From the NCBI RefSeq assembly GCF_013868415.1, contig NZ_JACEMT010000049.1, forward strand, positions 186,001-250,000: 64,000 bases of DNA, in the 5' to 3' direction. Below the pieces are notes generated by a model that searched no databases, was not told where the DNA came from, and saw only the letters and a program-made list of their open reading frames with translations. This DNA is from Marinobacterium marinum (lineage in GTDB: Bacteria; Pseudomonadota; Gammaproteobacteria; Pseudomonadales; Balneatricaceae). Each line of letters begins with the position of its first letter. Within the stretch, counting starts at the first letter, position 1. Positions 35,414-43,821 of this stretch are shown one piece after another. The position numbers were made by a program, and so were the translations under genes.

Positions 35414-36232
35414 ATGAGTGCAGACTATGTTCTCGAAACCCGTAACCTTATCAAAGCGTTCAAGGGTTTCACTGCGGTCGACGATGTCAATCTCCAGGTG
35501 ACACGCGGCCATATACACGCCTTGATCGGTCCGAACGGGGCCGGCAAGACAACCGTATTCAACCTGCTAACCAAATTTCTGACCCCCACCGAAGGTCGGA
35601 TCCTATTCAATGGCACCGATATAACGGCCATGAAGCCAGCTGCCATCGCCCGTGCGGGAGTGGTGCGTTCTTTCCAGATATCCGCTGTTTTTCCGCATCT
35701 GACGGTGCTGGAGAATGTGCGTATCGCGCTGCAACGCAAGGAAGGCAACAGCTTCCACTTCTGGCGCCCTCAATCCGTGCTGAACAAGCTGAATGATCGT
35801 GCAATTGAGCTGCTTGATGCCGTAGGGCTGGCTGAGTTTGCCTCGGCGCAGACGGTTGACCTGTCATATGGTCGCAAGCGAGCGTTGGAGATTGCGACCA
35901 CTCTTGCTTTGGAACCTGAGTTGATGCTGCTTGACGAGCCGACGCAGGGGATGGGGCATGAAGATGTGGGGCTGGTGGCCGACCTGATCAAAAAGGTGTC
36001 GGTCGGCCGTACCATTCTGATGGTTGAGCATAACCTTCATGTCGTGTCCAAGCTGGCCGACCGTATTACGGTATTACAGCGTGGCGCCATATTGACGGAG
36101 GGGGACTACGCTACCGTATCGGCTGATCCGCGTGTCCGTGAGGCCTATATGGGGACAGCAGCCAGTGCAGAGCAGGACCGTATCAACGCGGAAGCGGCCC
36201 AGGCCGAGCGGCAGGAGGAAGTGGACGCATGA
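35414..36232 (+). CDS. livG: branched-chain amino acid ABC transporter ATP-binding protein LivG
   Basis: A 272-residue ATPase with Walker A GPNGAGKTT (Lys45), signature LSYGRKRALEIA and Walker B LMLLDEPTQGM, followed by a switch His in VEHNLH. The C-terminal extension is Ala/Glu-rich. The ATG at 35414 is chosen because the LivG family begins close to VLETRNLIKAF; upstream open frame has no ribosome-binding site. First gene of a five-gene importer divergent from the liu operon, so leucine or branched-chain amino acid uptake is the likely task. It overlaps livF by ATGA. Confidence 0.93.
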   Translation: MSADYVLETRNLIKAFKGFTAVDDVNLQVTRGHIHALIGPNGAGKTTVFNLLTKFLTPTEGRILFNGTDITAMKPAAIARAGVVRSFQISAVFPHLTVLENVRIALQRKEGNSFHFWRPQSVLNKLNDRAIELLDAVGLAEFASAQTVDLSYGRKRALEIATTLALEPELMLLDEPTQGMGHEDVGLVADLIKKVSVGRTILMVEHNLHVVSKLADRITVLQRGAILTEGDYATVSADPRVREAYMGTAASAEQDRINAEAAQAERQEEVDA

Positions 36233-36939
36233 GTACCCATCGCGAAAAATTGCGTATTGATGACTTGCATGCGTTTTATGGCGAGTCCCACATTTTGCAT
36301 GGTATCGACATGCATGTCAGGCAGGGTGAACTGGTGACGTTGCTGGGACGCAACGGTGCCGGTCGCAGCACGACACTGAGGGCCATCATGAATATGGTGG
36401 GGCGCCGCACCGGTTCGATCAATATCAATGGGACTGAGACCATTGGCATGCCGGCGCACAAAATCGCGCATTTGGGGCTGGGATATTGCCCGGAAGAGCG
36501 AGGGATTTTTTCCAGCCTGAATGTGGAAGAAAACCTGCTGCTACCGCCTTCGGTACGCTCTGATGGCATGAGTGTCGAGGAATTGTATGAAATGTTCCCC
36601 AATCTGTACGAGCGCCGTTATAGCCAAGGCACGCGGTTGTCAGGCGGCGAACAACAGATGCTGGCGCTGGCCCGTATTCTGAGATCGGGCGCCAATATTC
36701 TGCTGCTGGATGAAATCACCGAAGGATTGGCGCCGGTGATCGTACAGAAACTGGGTGAAGTGCTGGTCAAACTGAAGGAGCGTGGTTTGACCATCCTGCT
36801 GGTGGAGCAGAATTTCCGTTTTGCTGCCCCGATTGCCGACCGTCACTATGTTATGGAGCACGGTCATATTGTCGAGGAGGTTCAAGCCCACGAGCTTGAA
36901 ACCAAGACAGAGCTCCTGAATACCTATCTGGGCGTCTGA
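36229..36939 (+). CDS. livF: branched-chain amino acid ABC transporter ATP-binding protein LivF
   Basis: A 236-residue ATPase partner of LivG. Signature TRLSGGEQQMLALARIL and Walker B NILLLDEITEGL are normal. Walker A reads GRNGAGRST, so the invariant Lys is replaced by Arg46; a similar substitution occurs in some LivF relatives, to my recollection, but it would be expected to weaken nucleotide binding at that site. The Walker B stretch also has EIT instead of the common EPT. Start overlaps the livG stop by 4 bases, giving translational coupling. Confidence 0.93.
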   Translation: MSTHREKLRIDDLHAFYGESHILHGIDMHVRQGELVTLLGRNGAGRSTTLRAIMNMVGRRTGSININGTETIGMPAHKIAHLGLGYCPEERGIFSSLNVEENLLLPPSVRSDGMSVEELYEMFPNLYERRYSQGTRLSGGEQQMLALARILRSGANILLLDEITEGLAPVIVQKLGEVLVKLKERGLTILLVEQNFRFAAPIADRHYVMEHGHIVEEVQAHELETKTELLNTYLGV

Positions 36940-36988
36940 CGTCTGTGTGTGAGAAATAAAAATAAAAATGCTCGACAGGAGAGTACTG

Positions 36989-38188
36989 ATGAAAATGATG
37001 AAGAAAACCCTGCTGGCTGCATCCGTGGCCGCTCTCGCTTCTTCCGCTGCTATGGCCGATATATCGGACGGCAAGCTCAAAATTGGCGTGCTGGCGGATA
37101 TGGGCGGTGTGTATGCCGATATCTGTGGCCAGGGCTGTGTGACGGCAACGGAAATGGCGGTCGAGGACTTTGGTGGCAAGGTGCTGGGGATGCCGATTGA
37201 GGTGATCAGTGCCGATGACCAGCTGAAGCCGGATGTGGGATCTGCCATCGTCCGCAAATGGGTGGAAGATGAGCAGGTGGATGTGGTCGGAGGGCTGGTG
37301 TCTTCGGCGGTTGTCGGTGCAGCGACCAAGGTACTGACTGATGCCAAGAAAATCGCGCTGATTTCGACAGCGGCTTCCAACGCGTTCACGACCAAGCAAT
37401 GCTCGCCGTACAATGTTCACTGGACCTATAACGTGGCGGCCCTGGCGAACGGTACGGTTCAGCCCATGGTGGATGCCGGTAATAAAAAATGGTTCTTCAT
37501 TACGGCGGACTACGCTTTTGGTCATGCGCTGGAAGATGTCGCGACCAAGGTAATCAAGGAAAACGGTGGTGAGGTTGTCGGCGTTGCCCGAGCCCCACTG
37601 AGTACCACTGACTTCTCATCCTATATTCTTCAGGCGCAGTCGTCCGGTGCGGATGTAGTGGCTTTGGCGAATGCCGGTAATGATACCGTGAATGCACTGA
37701 AGGCGGCTTCCGAGTTCGGGCTGACGGAGATGATGAGTGTGGCCGGCCTGCTGGTGTTTACGCCGAACGCGCAGGCGATGGATCCGAATGTAGCGGGTGG
37801 CATGCGTACCACTACCGGTTTTTACTGGGACCTGGATGAGCAGACTCGTGAGTGGAGCAAGCGTTTCATGGAACGTCACGGTTCCATCCCGGCTATGGGG
37901 CATGCTGGTGCTTACTCCATGACTATGCATTACCTGAAAGCGGTTGAAGCGGCCGGTACGGATGACTCGGATGCAGTCATCAAGAAAATGAAGGAAATGA
38001 AACCGGATGATTTCTTCTCCCGCAACGCGACGCTGCGTGCGGACGGCCGAATGGTACACGACATGTATTATGTTGAGATCAAAAAGCCGGAAGAACGTCG
38101 TGACGGCGATGACATCTTCAAAGTCCTCAGCGTTATTCCGGGCGACAAGGCGTACGCGCCGATCCTGCCCGAGTGCAACTTCAAATAA
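36989..38188 (+). CDS. periplasmic branched-chain amino acid (or related) binding protein
   Basis: A 399-residue exported receptor of the ABC importer: signal peptide with positive start MKMMKKTLLAAS and cleavage probably after SSAAMA (residue about 22), then the two-lobed Peripla_BP_6 fold (IGVLADMGGVYADICGQG near residue 32). A Cys pair in DICGQGCV and one near the C-terminus (PECNF) could form disulfides. Ligand specificity is inferred from the LivG/F/H/M partners and proximity to the liu operon. The ATG at 36989 has AGGAGA upstream. Confidence 0.9.
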   Translation: MKMMKKTLLAASVAALASSAAMADISDGKLKIGVLADMGGVYADICGQGCVTATEMAVEDFGGKVLGMPIEVISADDQLKPDVGSAIVRKWVEDEQVDVVGGLVSSAVVGAATKVLTDAKKIALISTAASNAFTTKQCSPYNVHWTYNVAALANGTVQPMVDAGNKKWFFITADYAFGHALEDVATKVIKENGGEVVGVARAPLSTTDFSSYILQAQSSGADVVALANAGNDTVNALKAASEFGLTEMMSVAGLLVFTPNAQAMDPNVAGGMRTTTGFYWDLDEQTREWSKRFMERHGSIPAMGHAGAYSMTMHYLKAVEAAGTDDSDAVIKKMKEMKPDDFFSRNATLRADGRMVHDMYYVEIKKPEERRDGDDIFKVLSVIPGDKAYAPILPECNFK

Positions 38189-38215
38189 CAATAAGCGTTA
38201 AACCGCTGTGACGGG

Positions 38216-38250
38216 TCCCGCCGCTGTCGAGGTATGACAGCGGTGCGGGA
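38216..38250 (+). promoter_or_regulatory. intercistronic hairpin after the binding-protein gene
   Basis: TCCCGCCGCTGTC pairs with GACAGCGG-TG-CGGGA, 13 pairs with a 2-base bulge and a 7-base loop and no U-tract. Such structures stabilise the upstream mRNA and give more binding protein than permease; that role is inferred. Confidence 0.6.
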
Positions 38251-38295
38251 ACCGCCGTCCGAAAGGGGCGGCAGGCGGGGGAGTGGGACAAGGCT

Positions 38296-39183
38296 ATGGC
38301 GACATTTCTAGGCATTAACCTGTTTGGCTTGTTCGGCCAGCTACTGGTCGGGCTGATTAACGGATCTTTTTATGCATTGCTCAGTTTGGGCCTGGCGATC
38401 ATTTTCGGCTTGCTGAAGATTATCAACTTTGCGCAAGGAGCTATGTATATGCTGGGGGCCTTCTCGGCCTGGCTGGCACTGAGTTATCTGGGGATCAACT
38501 ACTGGGCGGCGCTGATACTGGTGCCCTTGGCGGTAGGTTTTGTCGGCGTACTGATGGAGCGCTTTCTGATTCGCCCGATCGCCAACGAGGATCACTTGTA
38601 CAGCCTGTTGCTGACCTTTGGTCTGGCGCTGATGGTGCAGGGGTTCTTTACGCATGTGTATGGTTCATCCGGCCAATCCTATGCCATTCCCGAGGCCTTA
38701 CGTGGCGGTACCAAGTTACCGTTCATGTATCTGCCGGACTACCGTGCCTGGATTATCCTGGCATCCGTGGTGGTCTGTGGCCTGACCTGGTGGATGATCG
38801 AAAAAACCAAGCTGGGCGCTTACTTGCGTGCGGGTACCGAGAATCCCCAGTTGATGCAGGCCTTCGGCATTAACGTGCCTCTGATCGTGACGCTGACATT
38901 CGGTTTTGGCGTCGGGCTGGCCGGGCTGGCTGGTGTTATGGCGGCCCCCATCTATTCGGTATCACCCGATATGGGATCTAACCTGTTGATCGTGGTGTTC
39001 GCCATTGTGGTGATCGGTGGCATGGGGTCGATCGGCGGTGCCATTCTTACCGGGCTGGGGATGGGCGTCATTGAAGGGCTGACCAAGTATTTTTACCCAG
39101 AGGCTTCCAATACGGTGATCTTTCTGGTCATGGTGATCGTGTTGCTGCTTAAGCCAGCCGGTCTGTTCGGCAAGGAAGCCTGA
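38296..39183 (+). CDS. livH: branched-chain amino acid ABC transporter permease LivH
   Basis: A 295-residue inner-membrane permease with about eight hydrophobic helices. LINGSFYALLSLGLAIIFGLLKIINFAQGA, described by its parts at residues 16-45, is the typical LivH opening, and the cytoplasmic coupling region lies around RAGTENPQLMQAFGIN. It pairs with LivM to form the channel. It is 108 bases after the binding-protein gene, separated by a stable hairpin, and 10 bases before livM. Confidence 0.93.
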   Translation: MATFLGINLFGLFGQLLVGLINGSFYALLSLGLAIIFGLLKIINFAQGAMYMLGAFSAWLALSYLGINYWAALILVPLAVGFVGVLMERFLIRPIANEDHLYSLLLTFGLALMVQGFFTHVYGSSGQSYAIPEALRGGTKLPFMYLPDYRAWIILASVVVCGLTWWMIEKTKLGAYLRAGTENPQLMQAFGINVPLIVTLTFGFGVGLAGLAGVMAAPIYSVSPDMGSNLLIVVFAIVVIGGMGSIGGAILTGLGMGVIEGLTKYFYPEASNTVIFLVMVIVLLLKPAGLFGKEA

Positions 39184-39193
39184 GGAGAAAAGT

Positions 39194-40120
39194 ATGAAAA
39201 TCAATAAACTTTATCTGGTTTTGCTATTGTTGGCTCTGGTTGCTCCCTTTTTCTTGTACCCGGTGTTTCTGGCCAAACTGCTGTGCTTTGCGCTCTTTGC
39301 CTGTGCATTCAACTTGATGCTGGGCTACGTCGGGCTGTTGTCATTTGGACATGCCGCCTTTTTGGGAACCGGCGGTTATGTCACGGGCTGGCTGATGATG
39401 AATTCGGGGCTGACGCCCGAGCTGGCGATTTTGTTGGGCACCTTGACAGCCGGGGCACTGGGGGCACTGTACGGTAAGCTGTCGGTCAAGCGTGAAGGCA
39501 TTTATTTCGCGATGGTGACCCTGGCTCTGTCTCAGTTGGTGTTTTTCATCTATCTGCAGGCTCCCTTCACCGGTGGTGAGGATGGTATGCAGGGCGTGCC
39601 GCGTGGCAAGTTGTTTGGTGTTATCGATCTGTCCGACAACATCAGCATGTACTATTTCGTGCTGGCGATCTTCCTGTTCGGGTTTTGGCTGATTCATCGC
39701 ACGGTTCATTCTCCCTTTGGACAGGTGCTGAAAGCCATTCGTGAAAATGAGCCACGGGCGACCTCGCTGGGTTATAACGTCAACGACTATAAGTGGGTGG
39801 CCTTTACCATTTCAGCTGCGCTGGCAGGGCTGGCCGGTTCCACCAAGACGCTGGTGTTCCAGCTGGCATCGCTGACGGATGTTCATTGGCACATGTCCGG
39901 TGAAGTGGTGTTGATGACGCTGGTCGGAGGGGTCGGTACCATCCTGGGACCTGTTGTTGGGGCGGGGGTGATCGTTACGATGCAGAATTACCTGTCCAGT
40001 GGTGAGCTGGGCAACTATCTGCACATTATTATGGGGCTGATTTTCGTGATCTGCGTGCTGGCCTTCCGCAGCGGGATCGTGGGAGAGTTGCAGAAGGTCT
40101 GGAAACGCAATTTCGGCTAA
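39194..40120 (+). CDS. livM: branched-chain amino acid ABC transporter permease LivM
   Basis: A 308-residue permease with about eight to nine helices. GYVGLLSFGHAAFLGTGGYV near residue 50 and the coupling segment KAIRENEPRATSLGYNV near residue 185 are characteristic of LivM. It completes the importer operon and is followed by a strong terminator. Charged coupling residues and the GGVGTILGPVVGA turn are intact. Confidence 0.93.
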   Translation: MKINKLYLVLLLLALVAPFFLYPVFLAKLLCFALFACAFNLMLGYVGLLSFGHAAFLGTGGYVTGWLMMNSGLTPELAILLGTLTAGALGALYGKLSVKREGIYFAMVTLALSQLVFFIYLQAPFTGGEDGMQGVPRGKLFGVIDLSDNISMYYFVLAIFLFGFWLIHRTVHSPFGQVLKAIRENEPRATSLGYNVNDYKWVAFTISAALAGLAGSTKTLVFQLASLTDVHWHMSGEVVLMTLVGGVGTILGPVVGAGVIVTMQNYLSSGELGNYLHIIMGLIFVICVLAFRSGIVGELQKVWKRNFG

Positions 40121-40140
40121 GGATTTATCGTCGAGCCATT

Positions 40141-40174
40141 CGCCTGCCGGAGATGCCCCCGGCGGGCGTTTTTT
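40141..40174 (+). terminator. intrinsic terminator of the liv operon
   Basis: CGCCTGCCGG/CCGGCGGGCG, ten pairs with one G-U, loop of 8, followed by six T residues, 20 bases after livM. Confidence 0.92.
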
Positions 40175-40265
40175 GTTTGTTTTTCATGAAGGCTTGGCCC
40201 CCGTTGTGGGATCAACTAGGATGCGCCACAGGGATAATAGTGTCTGATTCGGATGAGGAGTGATA

Positions 40266-41351
40266 ATGGCATTTCGCGGGGTCGAGGATTTTAATCACAG
40301 TCAGCAGGATTTGACCGGTGTACTGGTAACGAATCTGGGAACACCGGATGCTCCGACAACATCGGCATTGCGGCGTTATCTGAAAGAGTTTCTCTGGGAC
40401 CCACGAGTAGTTGAAGTCCCGCGCCCCATCTGGTGGTGCATTCTCAATGGTGTCATTTTGAATATCCGCCCGCGCCGCTCTGCTGCTGCCTATCGCGGCA
40501 TCTGGACCGAAGCGGGCTCTCCGTTGATGTTTCACACCCGGGAGCAGGCGCGTCAGCTCGATGATCGGCTGCAGCAGCGGTTCGGGGGGCAGGTGCGAGT
40601 CGAGTTCGCCATGCGTTATGGCAATCCCTCCATCGGCAGTGCCATTGAGCGCTTGCAGCAGGCCGGTGTGCGACGCTTGCTGGTGGTGCCCTTATACCCC
40701 CAGTACTCTGGCGCCACAACGGCTTCCACATTTGATGCGGTGGCGGAAGATTTCCGGCAACGTCGCTGGTTGCCCGAGTTGCGCATGGTAAACCACTATC
40801 ATGACTTTCCGGCATATATTGAGGCCCTGGCCGCCTCCGTAGAGGCACACTGGCAGCACAGTGGACGAGCGGACAGGTTGCTCATGTCATATCATGGCGT
40901 GCCCGAACGCTACCTGCGCAAGGGGGACCCGTATTTCTGTGAATGCCACAAAACCAGCCGCTTGCTGGCCGAGCGTCTGGGGTTGGCCGATGATGAGTGG
41001 TTGACCACATTCCAGTCTCGATTTGGTCGGGAGGAATGGTTGAAACCCTACACGGATGCAACCCTCAAATCGCTGCCTGGTCAGGGAGTGAAGTCGGTGC
41101 AGATGATATGCCCCGGGTTTTCGGCGGATTGTCTGGAAACCATTGAGGAAATCGGTGAGGAAAATCGTGACTATTTCCTCGAATCCGGAGGGGAGCGTTA
41201 CGAGTATATTCCGGCACTGAATGCGGAGCCCCTGCATATTGATGCGCTGGAGCAGCTGATCATGACCCATTTACAGGGCTGGTTGCTGGATGAGGTCGTC
41301 GATGGCAAGGTACGTCAAAGCCTTGCTCAGGCTCAAGGGGCCACGCAATAG
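40266..41351 (+). CDS. hemH: ferrochelatase
   Basis: A 361-residue enzyme inserting Fe2+ into protoporphyrin IX to make protoheme. VLVTNLGTPDAP at the N-terminus, VVPLYPQYSGATTAS near residue 135, the catalytic His in MSYHGVPERY near residue 205 and the conserved Glu in GFSADCLETIEEI near residue 275 are all present. Start ATG at 40266 is chosen over GTG 40260 because AGGAG lies 6 bases before it. Stands between the liv operon terminator and a diguanylate cyclase; no other heme genes nearby. Confidence 0.95.
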   Translation: MAFRGVEDFNHSQQDLTGVLVTNLGTPDAPTTSALRRYLKEFLWDPRVVEVPRPIWWCILNGVILNIRPRRSAAAYRGIWTEAGSPLMFHTREQARQLDDRLQQRFGGQVRVEFAMRYGNPSIGSAIERLQQAGVRRLLVVPLYPQYSGATTASTFDAVAEDFRQRRWLPELRMVNHYHDFPAYIEALAASVEAHWQHSGRADRLLMSYHGVPERYLRKGDPYFCECHKTSRLLAERLGLADDEWLTTFQSRFGREEWLKPYTDATLKSLPGQGVKSVQMICPGFSADCLETIEEIGEENRDYFLESGGERYEYIPALNAEPLHIDALEQLIMTHLQGWLLDEVVDGKVRQSLAQAQGATQ

Positions 41352-41439
41352 TCGCACAATTGTCTTCCCATCTGCCAGCGAGGGATTAAACTGCGGTGAA
41401 CCACTGCTGAGTGAATGTCAGGCAAGGAGCCCTGTGTAA

Positions 41440-42723
41440 ATGGATTTGGCGCGACAGCTGTTTTATCTTCCCGACGCCGTTTTGGTGATTGACCCCGAAA
41501 CGGCCGCCATCATTGATGCGAATGAGCGTGCCTGTGAGGATATGCGGGTGTCGCGTGCCGAGCTGACGGCCATGACGGTGGTGCAGATTCAGGAGGATGT
41601 GGAAGATCTTGAGCATTGGCGTTCGCTGCTGGACACTGTGCGCCGGCAGCCGGGCTATTTGTTTACCGGTCACCACCGACGCCCGGACAATAGCCTTTAT
41701 CCGGTTGAAGTAAGCTCCAATCTGCTGGTGAACAGTGGCCGAGAATACCTGATTTCAGTGGCCCGAGACATCAGCAGTCGTTTTGACGGGATGAATCGTC
41801 GTCGGAGCTATGAGGCTGAGGAGTGGCAGGGTCTGCACGATATTGCCGAGGGTGTATGGGAGTGGGAACTGGCCACGGGGATGCTGTATTTCAGCAAGGG
41901 CCTCAAGCGCCTGTTGGGATATGGGCCCGAGGAAATGCGGCCCTGCATGGAGAGCTGGAAGGACATTATTCATCCCGAAGACACGCCGCGGGTGCTTCGG
42001 GTGCTGGATGAGCATCTCAGAGGTGTGCGGCATCTGTATGAAGCTGAGTACCGTTTGCGCAACCGCAATGGTCATTATCTCTGGATTCGTGACCGTGGCC
42101 AGGTGCGCATACGCTCGTCCGATCAGCAACCGTTGCAGATGGTTGGCCTGGTCAACAATATCACCGATTTGAAGCTGATGGAGCAGGAGCTTCAGCGGCA
42201 GGCGGATTTCGATGTACTGACCGGCCTGATGAACAGGCGTCGGGGTGAAGCCTGTGTCGAGCATCAATTAGCGCTGATGCGGCGCCAGGGGGGGCAGCTC
42301 GGGTTATGTGTGATTGATCTTGACGACTTCAAACAGATCAATGACATGCACGGTCATCTGGCGGGTGACCAGGCCTTGCGCCGAGTGGCGGATTATATCG
42401 TGAATTTTGTGCGTCGCTCCGATCTGCTGTTTCGCTGGGGCGGCGAAGAGTTTGTGCTGGCCTGTCCGGATACAGGTATCGAAGGGATGCAGGAGCTGGT
42501 TACCAAGCTTTGTCGTGGCATCGCGTGCCTGACGTTTGAAGGCCGTTTGGCAGGTTATCGATTGACCATTAGCGCAGGCGTTGCCGTTTTCCCCGATCAT
42601 GCCGAAGACTTGGTCAATCTGACGGCTCGTGCCGATTCGGCACTGTATCAGGCCAAACAACAGGGCAAAAACCGGATGGTGTTGCATGAGGCCCCGCTGT
42701 CAGGAACTCAGTCGGCCGTATAG
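41440..42723 (+). CDS. PAS-PAS-GGDEF diguanylate cyclase
   Basis: A 427-residue signalling enzyme making cyclic di-GMP. Two PAS domains (about residues 5-110 and 125-245; the second with the PAC-like YRLRNRNGHYLWIRDRG strand) precede a GGDEF domain. The active site is GGEEF at residues 334-338 and the inhibitory RxxD site is present at 325-328 (RRSD), so it should be catalytic and product-inhibited. No membrane segment, so a cytoplasmic sensor; no heme-binding His is obvious. AAGGAG lies before the ATG. Its 3' end overlaps the convergent mmsR by 16 bases. Confidence 0.93.
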   Translation: MDLARQLFYLPDAVLVIDPETAAIIDANERACEDMRVSRAELTAMTVVQIQEDVEDLEHWRSLLDTVRRQPGYLFTGHHRRPDNSLYPVEVSSNLLVNSGREYLISVARDISSRFDGMNRRRSYEAEEWQGLHDIAEGVWEWELATGMLYFSKGLKRLLGYGPEEMRPCMESWKDIIHPEDTPRVLRVLDEHLRGVRHLYEAEYRLRNRNGHYLWIRDRGQVRIRSSDQQPLQMVGLVNNITDLKLMEQELQRQADFDVLTGLMNRRRGEACVEHQLALMRRQGGQLGLCVIDLDDFKQINDMHGHLAGDQALRRVADYIVNFVRRSDLLFRWGGEEFVLACPDTGIEGMQELVTKLCRGIACLTFEGRLAGYRLTISAGVAVFPDHAEDLVNLTARADSALYQAKQQGKNRMVLHEAPLSGTQSAV

Positions 42724-43616
42724 GATGAGCGCCCCATCCTAATGGCGCGGTATTGGCTGGGTGAAATCCCCATCGTTTTACGGAAGATGCGTGAAAAATA
42801 GTAGGCATCTTCATAGCCCACGGCCCAGGCAATTTCCTTTACGCCCTTGTTCGTGACATCCAGCAGATGGCAGGCCCGCTCGATCTTCATTTGGATGAAG
42901 TGGTTGATCGGAGTACTGCCGGTCAATGCCTTGTATTTCTTGATGAAGTGGAATTTTGACAGGCTCACGGCTGCAGCCAGTGTGTCGACGTCAATCTGTT
43001 CATGCAGGCGTGCCTGCATCAGGCTGTGTATTTTTTCCAGATCCAGGGTGTCATCCTGCTGTAGGCTGGCCAAAGGTCGAAGCAGCGCAATATGTGTCAT
43101 TAATTGTCGCAGCTGGTTGGCGCTGTGGAGGTAGGACTCAAGATGATGACGTGCCTGTCGGGTGTCCAGCAAAGCCTCGAAATCCGCTACCAGGCGAGAG
43201 TGAATTCCCAGGCGTAACAGCGGCGACTGGGGTGCCAGATTCAGCTGGTCGACGAAGTTCTGGCTGAGTGAACCGTCAAAATGAATCCAGTAAATGCTCC
43301 AGGGGTTCTTCTGCTCAGTCCAGTAATGATGAGGCGTTCCTCTCGGTAATACCAGCAGGTCACCAGGCCTTATTATGCGGCGTTTATTGCGTGCGCCAAA
43401 TTCCACCCGCCCGCTGCCTTCCAGACAATAGATCAGCAGGAAATCGTCGTGCTGCTCCCGCTCCATCTCATGGCCTCGGGCCAACTGGTAATAACCGATT
43501 CCCAATGGATACAGCTGCTCACTCAGCGGGTGCTCGGCGAGCCGGGAGACCATACGTCGTGGCAGCACGAAGCGGATGCTTTCGGGCAGGAGTGGCCAGC
43601 TGGAGGGGGAGCTCAT
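42708..43616 (-). CDS. mmsR: AraC family regulator, probable MmsR
   Basis: A 302-residue activator with an N-terminal cupin sensor domain (GRVEFGARNKRRIIRPGDLLV near residue 80, described by its ends) and two C-terminal helix-turn-helix motifs (AAAVSLSKFHFIKKYKALTG and VKEIAWAVGYEDAYYFSRIF). In Pseudomonas the AraC protein MmsR activates mmsAB; here the gene is divergent from mmsA across 205 bases, which supports the same role. The ribosome-binding site is weak. It converges with and overlaps the diguanylate cyclase gene. Confidence 0.85.
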   Translation of the reverse strand: MSSPSSWPLLPESIRFVLPRRMVSRLAEHPLSEQLYPLGIGYYQLARGHEMEREQHDDFLLIYCLEGSGRVEFGARNKRRIIRPGDLLVLPRGTPHHYWTEQKNPWSIYWIHFDGSLSQNFVDQLNLAPQSPLLRLGIHSRLVADFEALLDTRQARHHLESYLHSANQLRQLMTHIALLRPLASLQQDDTLDLEKIHSLMQARLHEQIDVDTLAAAVSLSKFHFIKKYKALTGSTPINHFIQMKIERACHLLDVTNKGVKEIAWAVGYEDAYYFSRIFRKTMGISPSQYRAIRMGRSSYTAD

Positions 43617-43743
43617 ATGTCACTCAGACCTTGGTGGTAGATGTTTCAGTGAAAACCCTTAGTGTTAAGCAATATAGTCCATCATCTGAGCAACATTATC
43701 AATCCTGAGTATACGGGGGCTGTGTTACAAAATGGTCATACAG

Positions 43744-43759
43744 ATGACGTTGACGTAAA
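43744..43759. promoter_or_regulatory. probable LiuR operator upstream of mmsA
   Basis: ATGACGT-TG-ACGTAAA matches the palindrome in front of liuR (35165) at 14 of 16 positions, 63 bases before the mmsA ATG. It suggests that LiuR, and not only MmsR, controls the valine operon. Confidence 0.6.
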
Positions 43760-43821
43760 CGAATAGCCATTAGGGCTGATACGCATAACAACAAAAATTG
43801 ACGACAGTGAAGGTGAAACGA

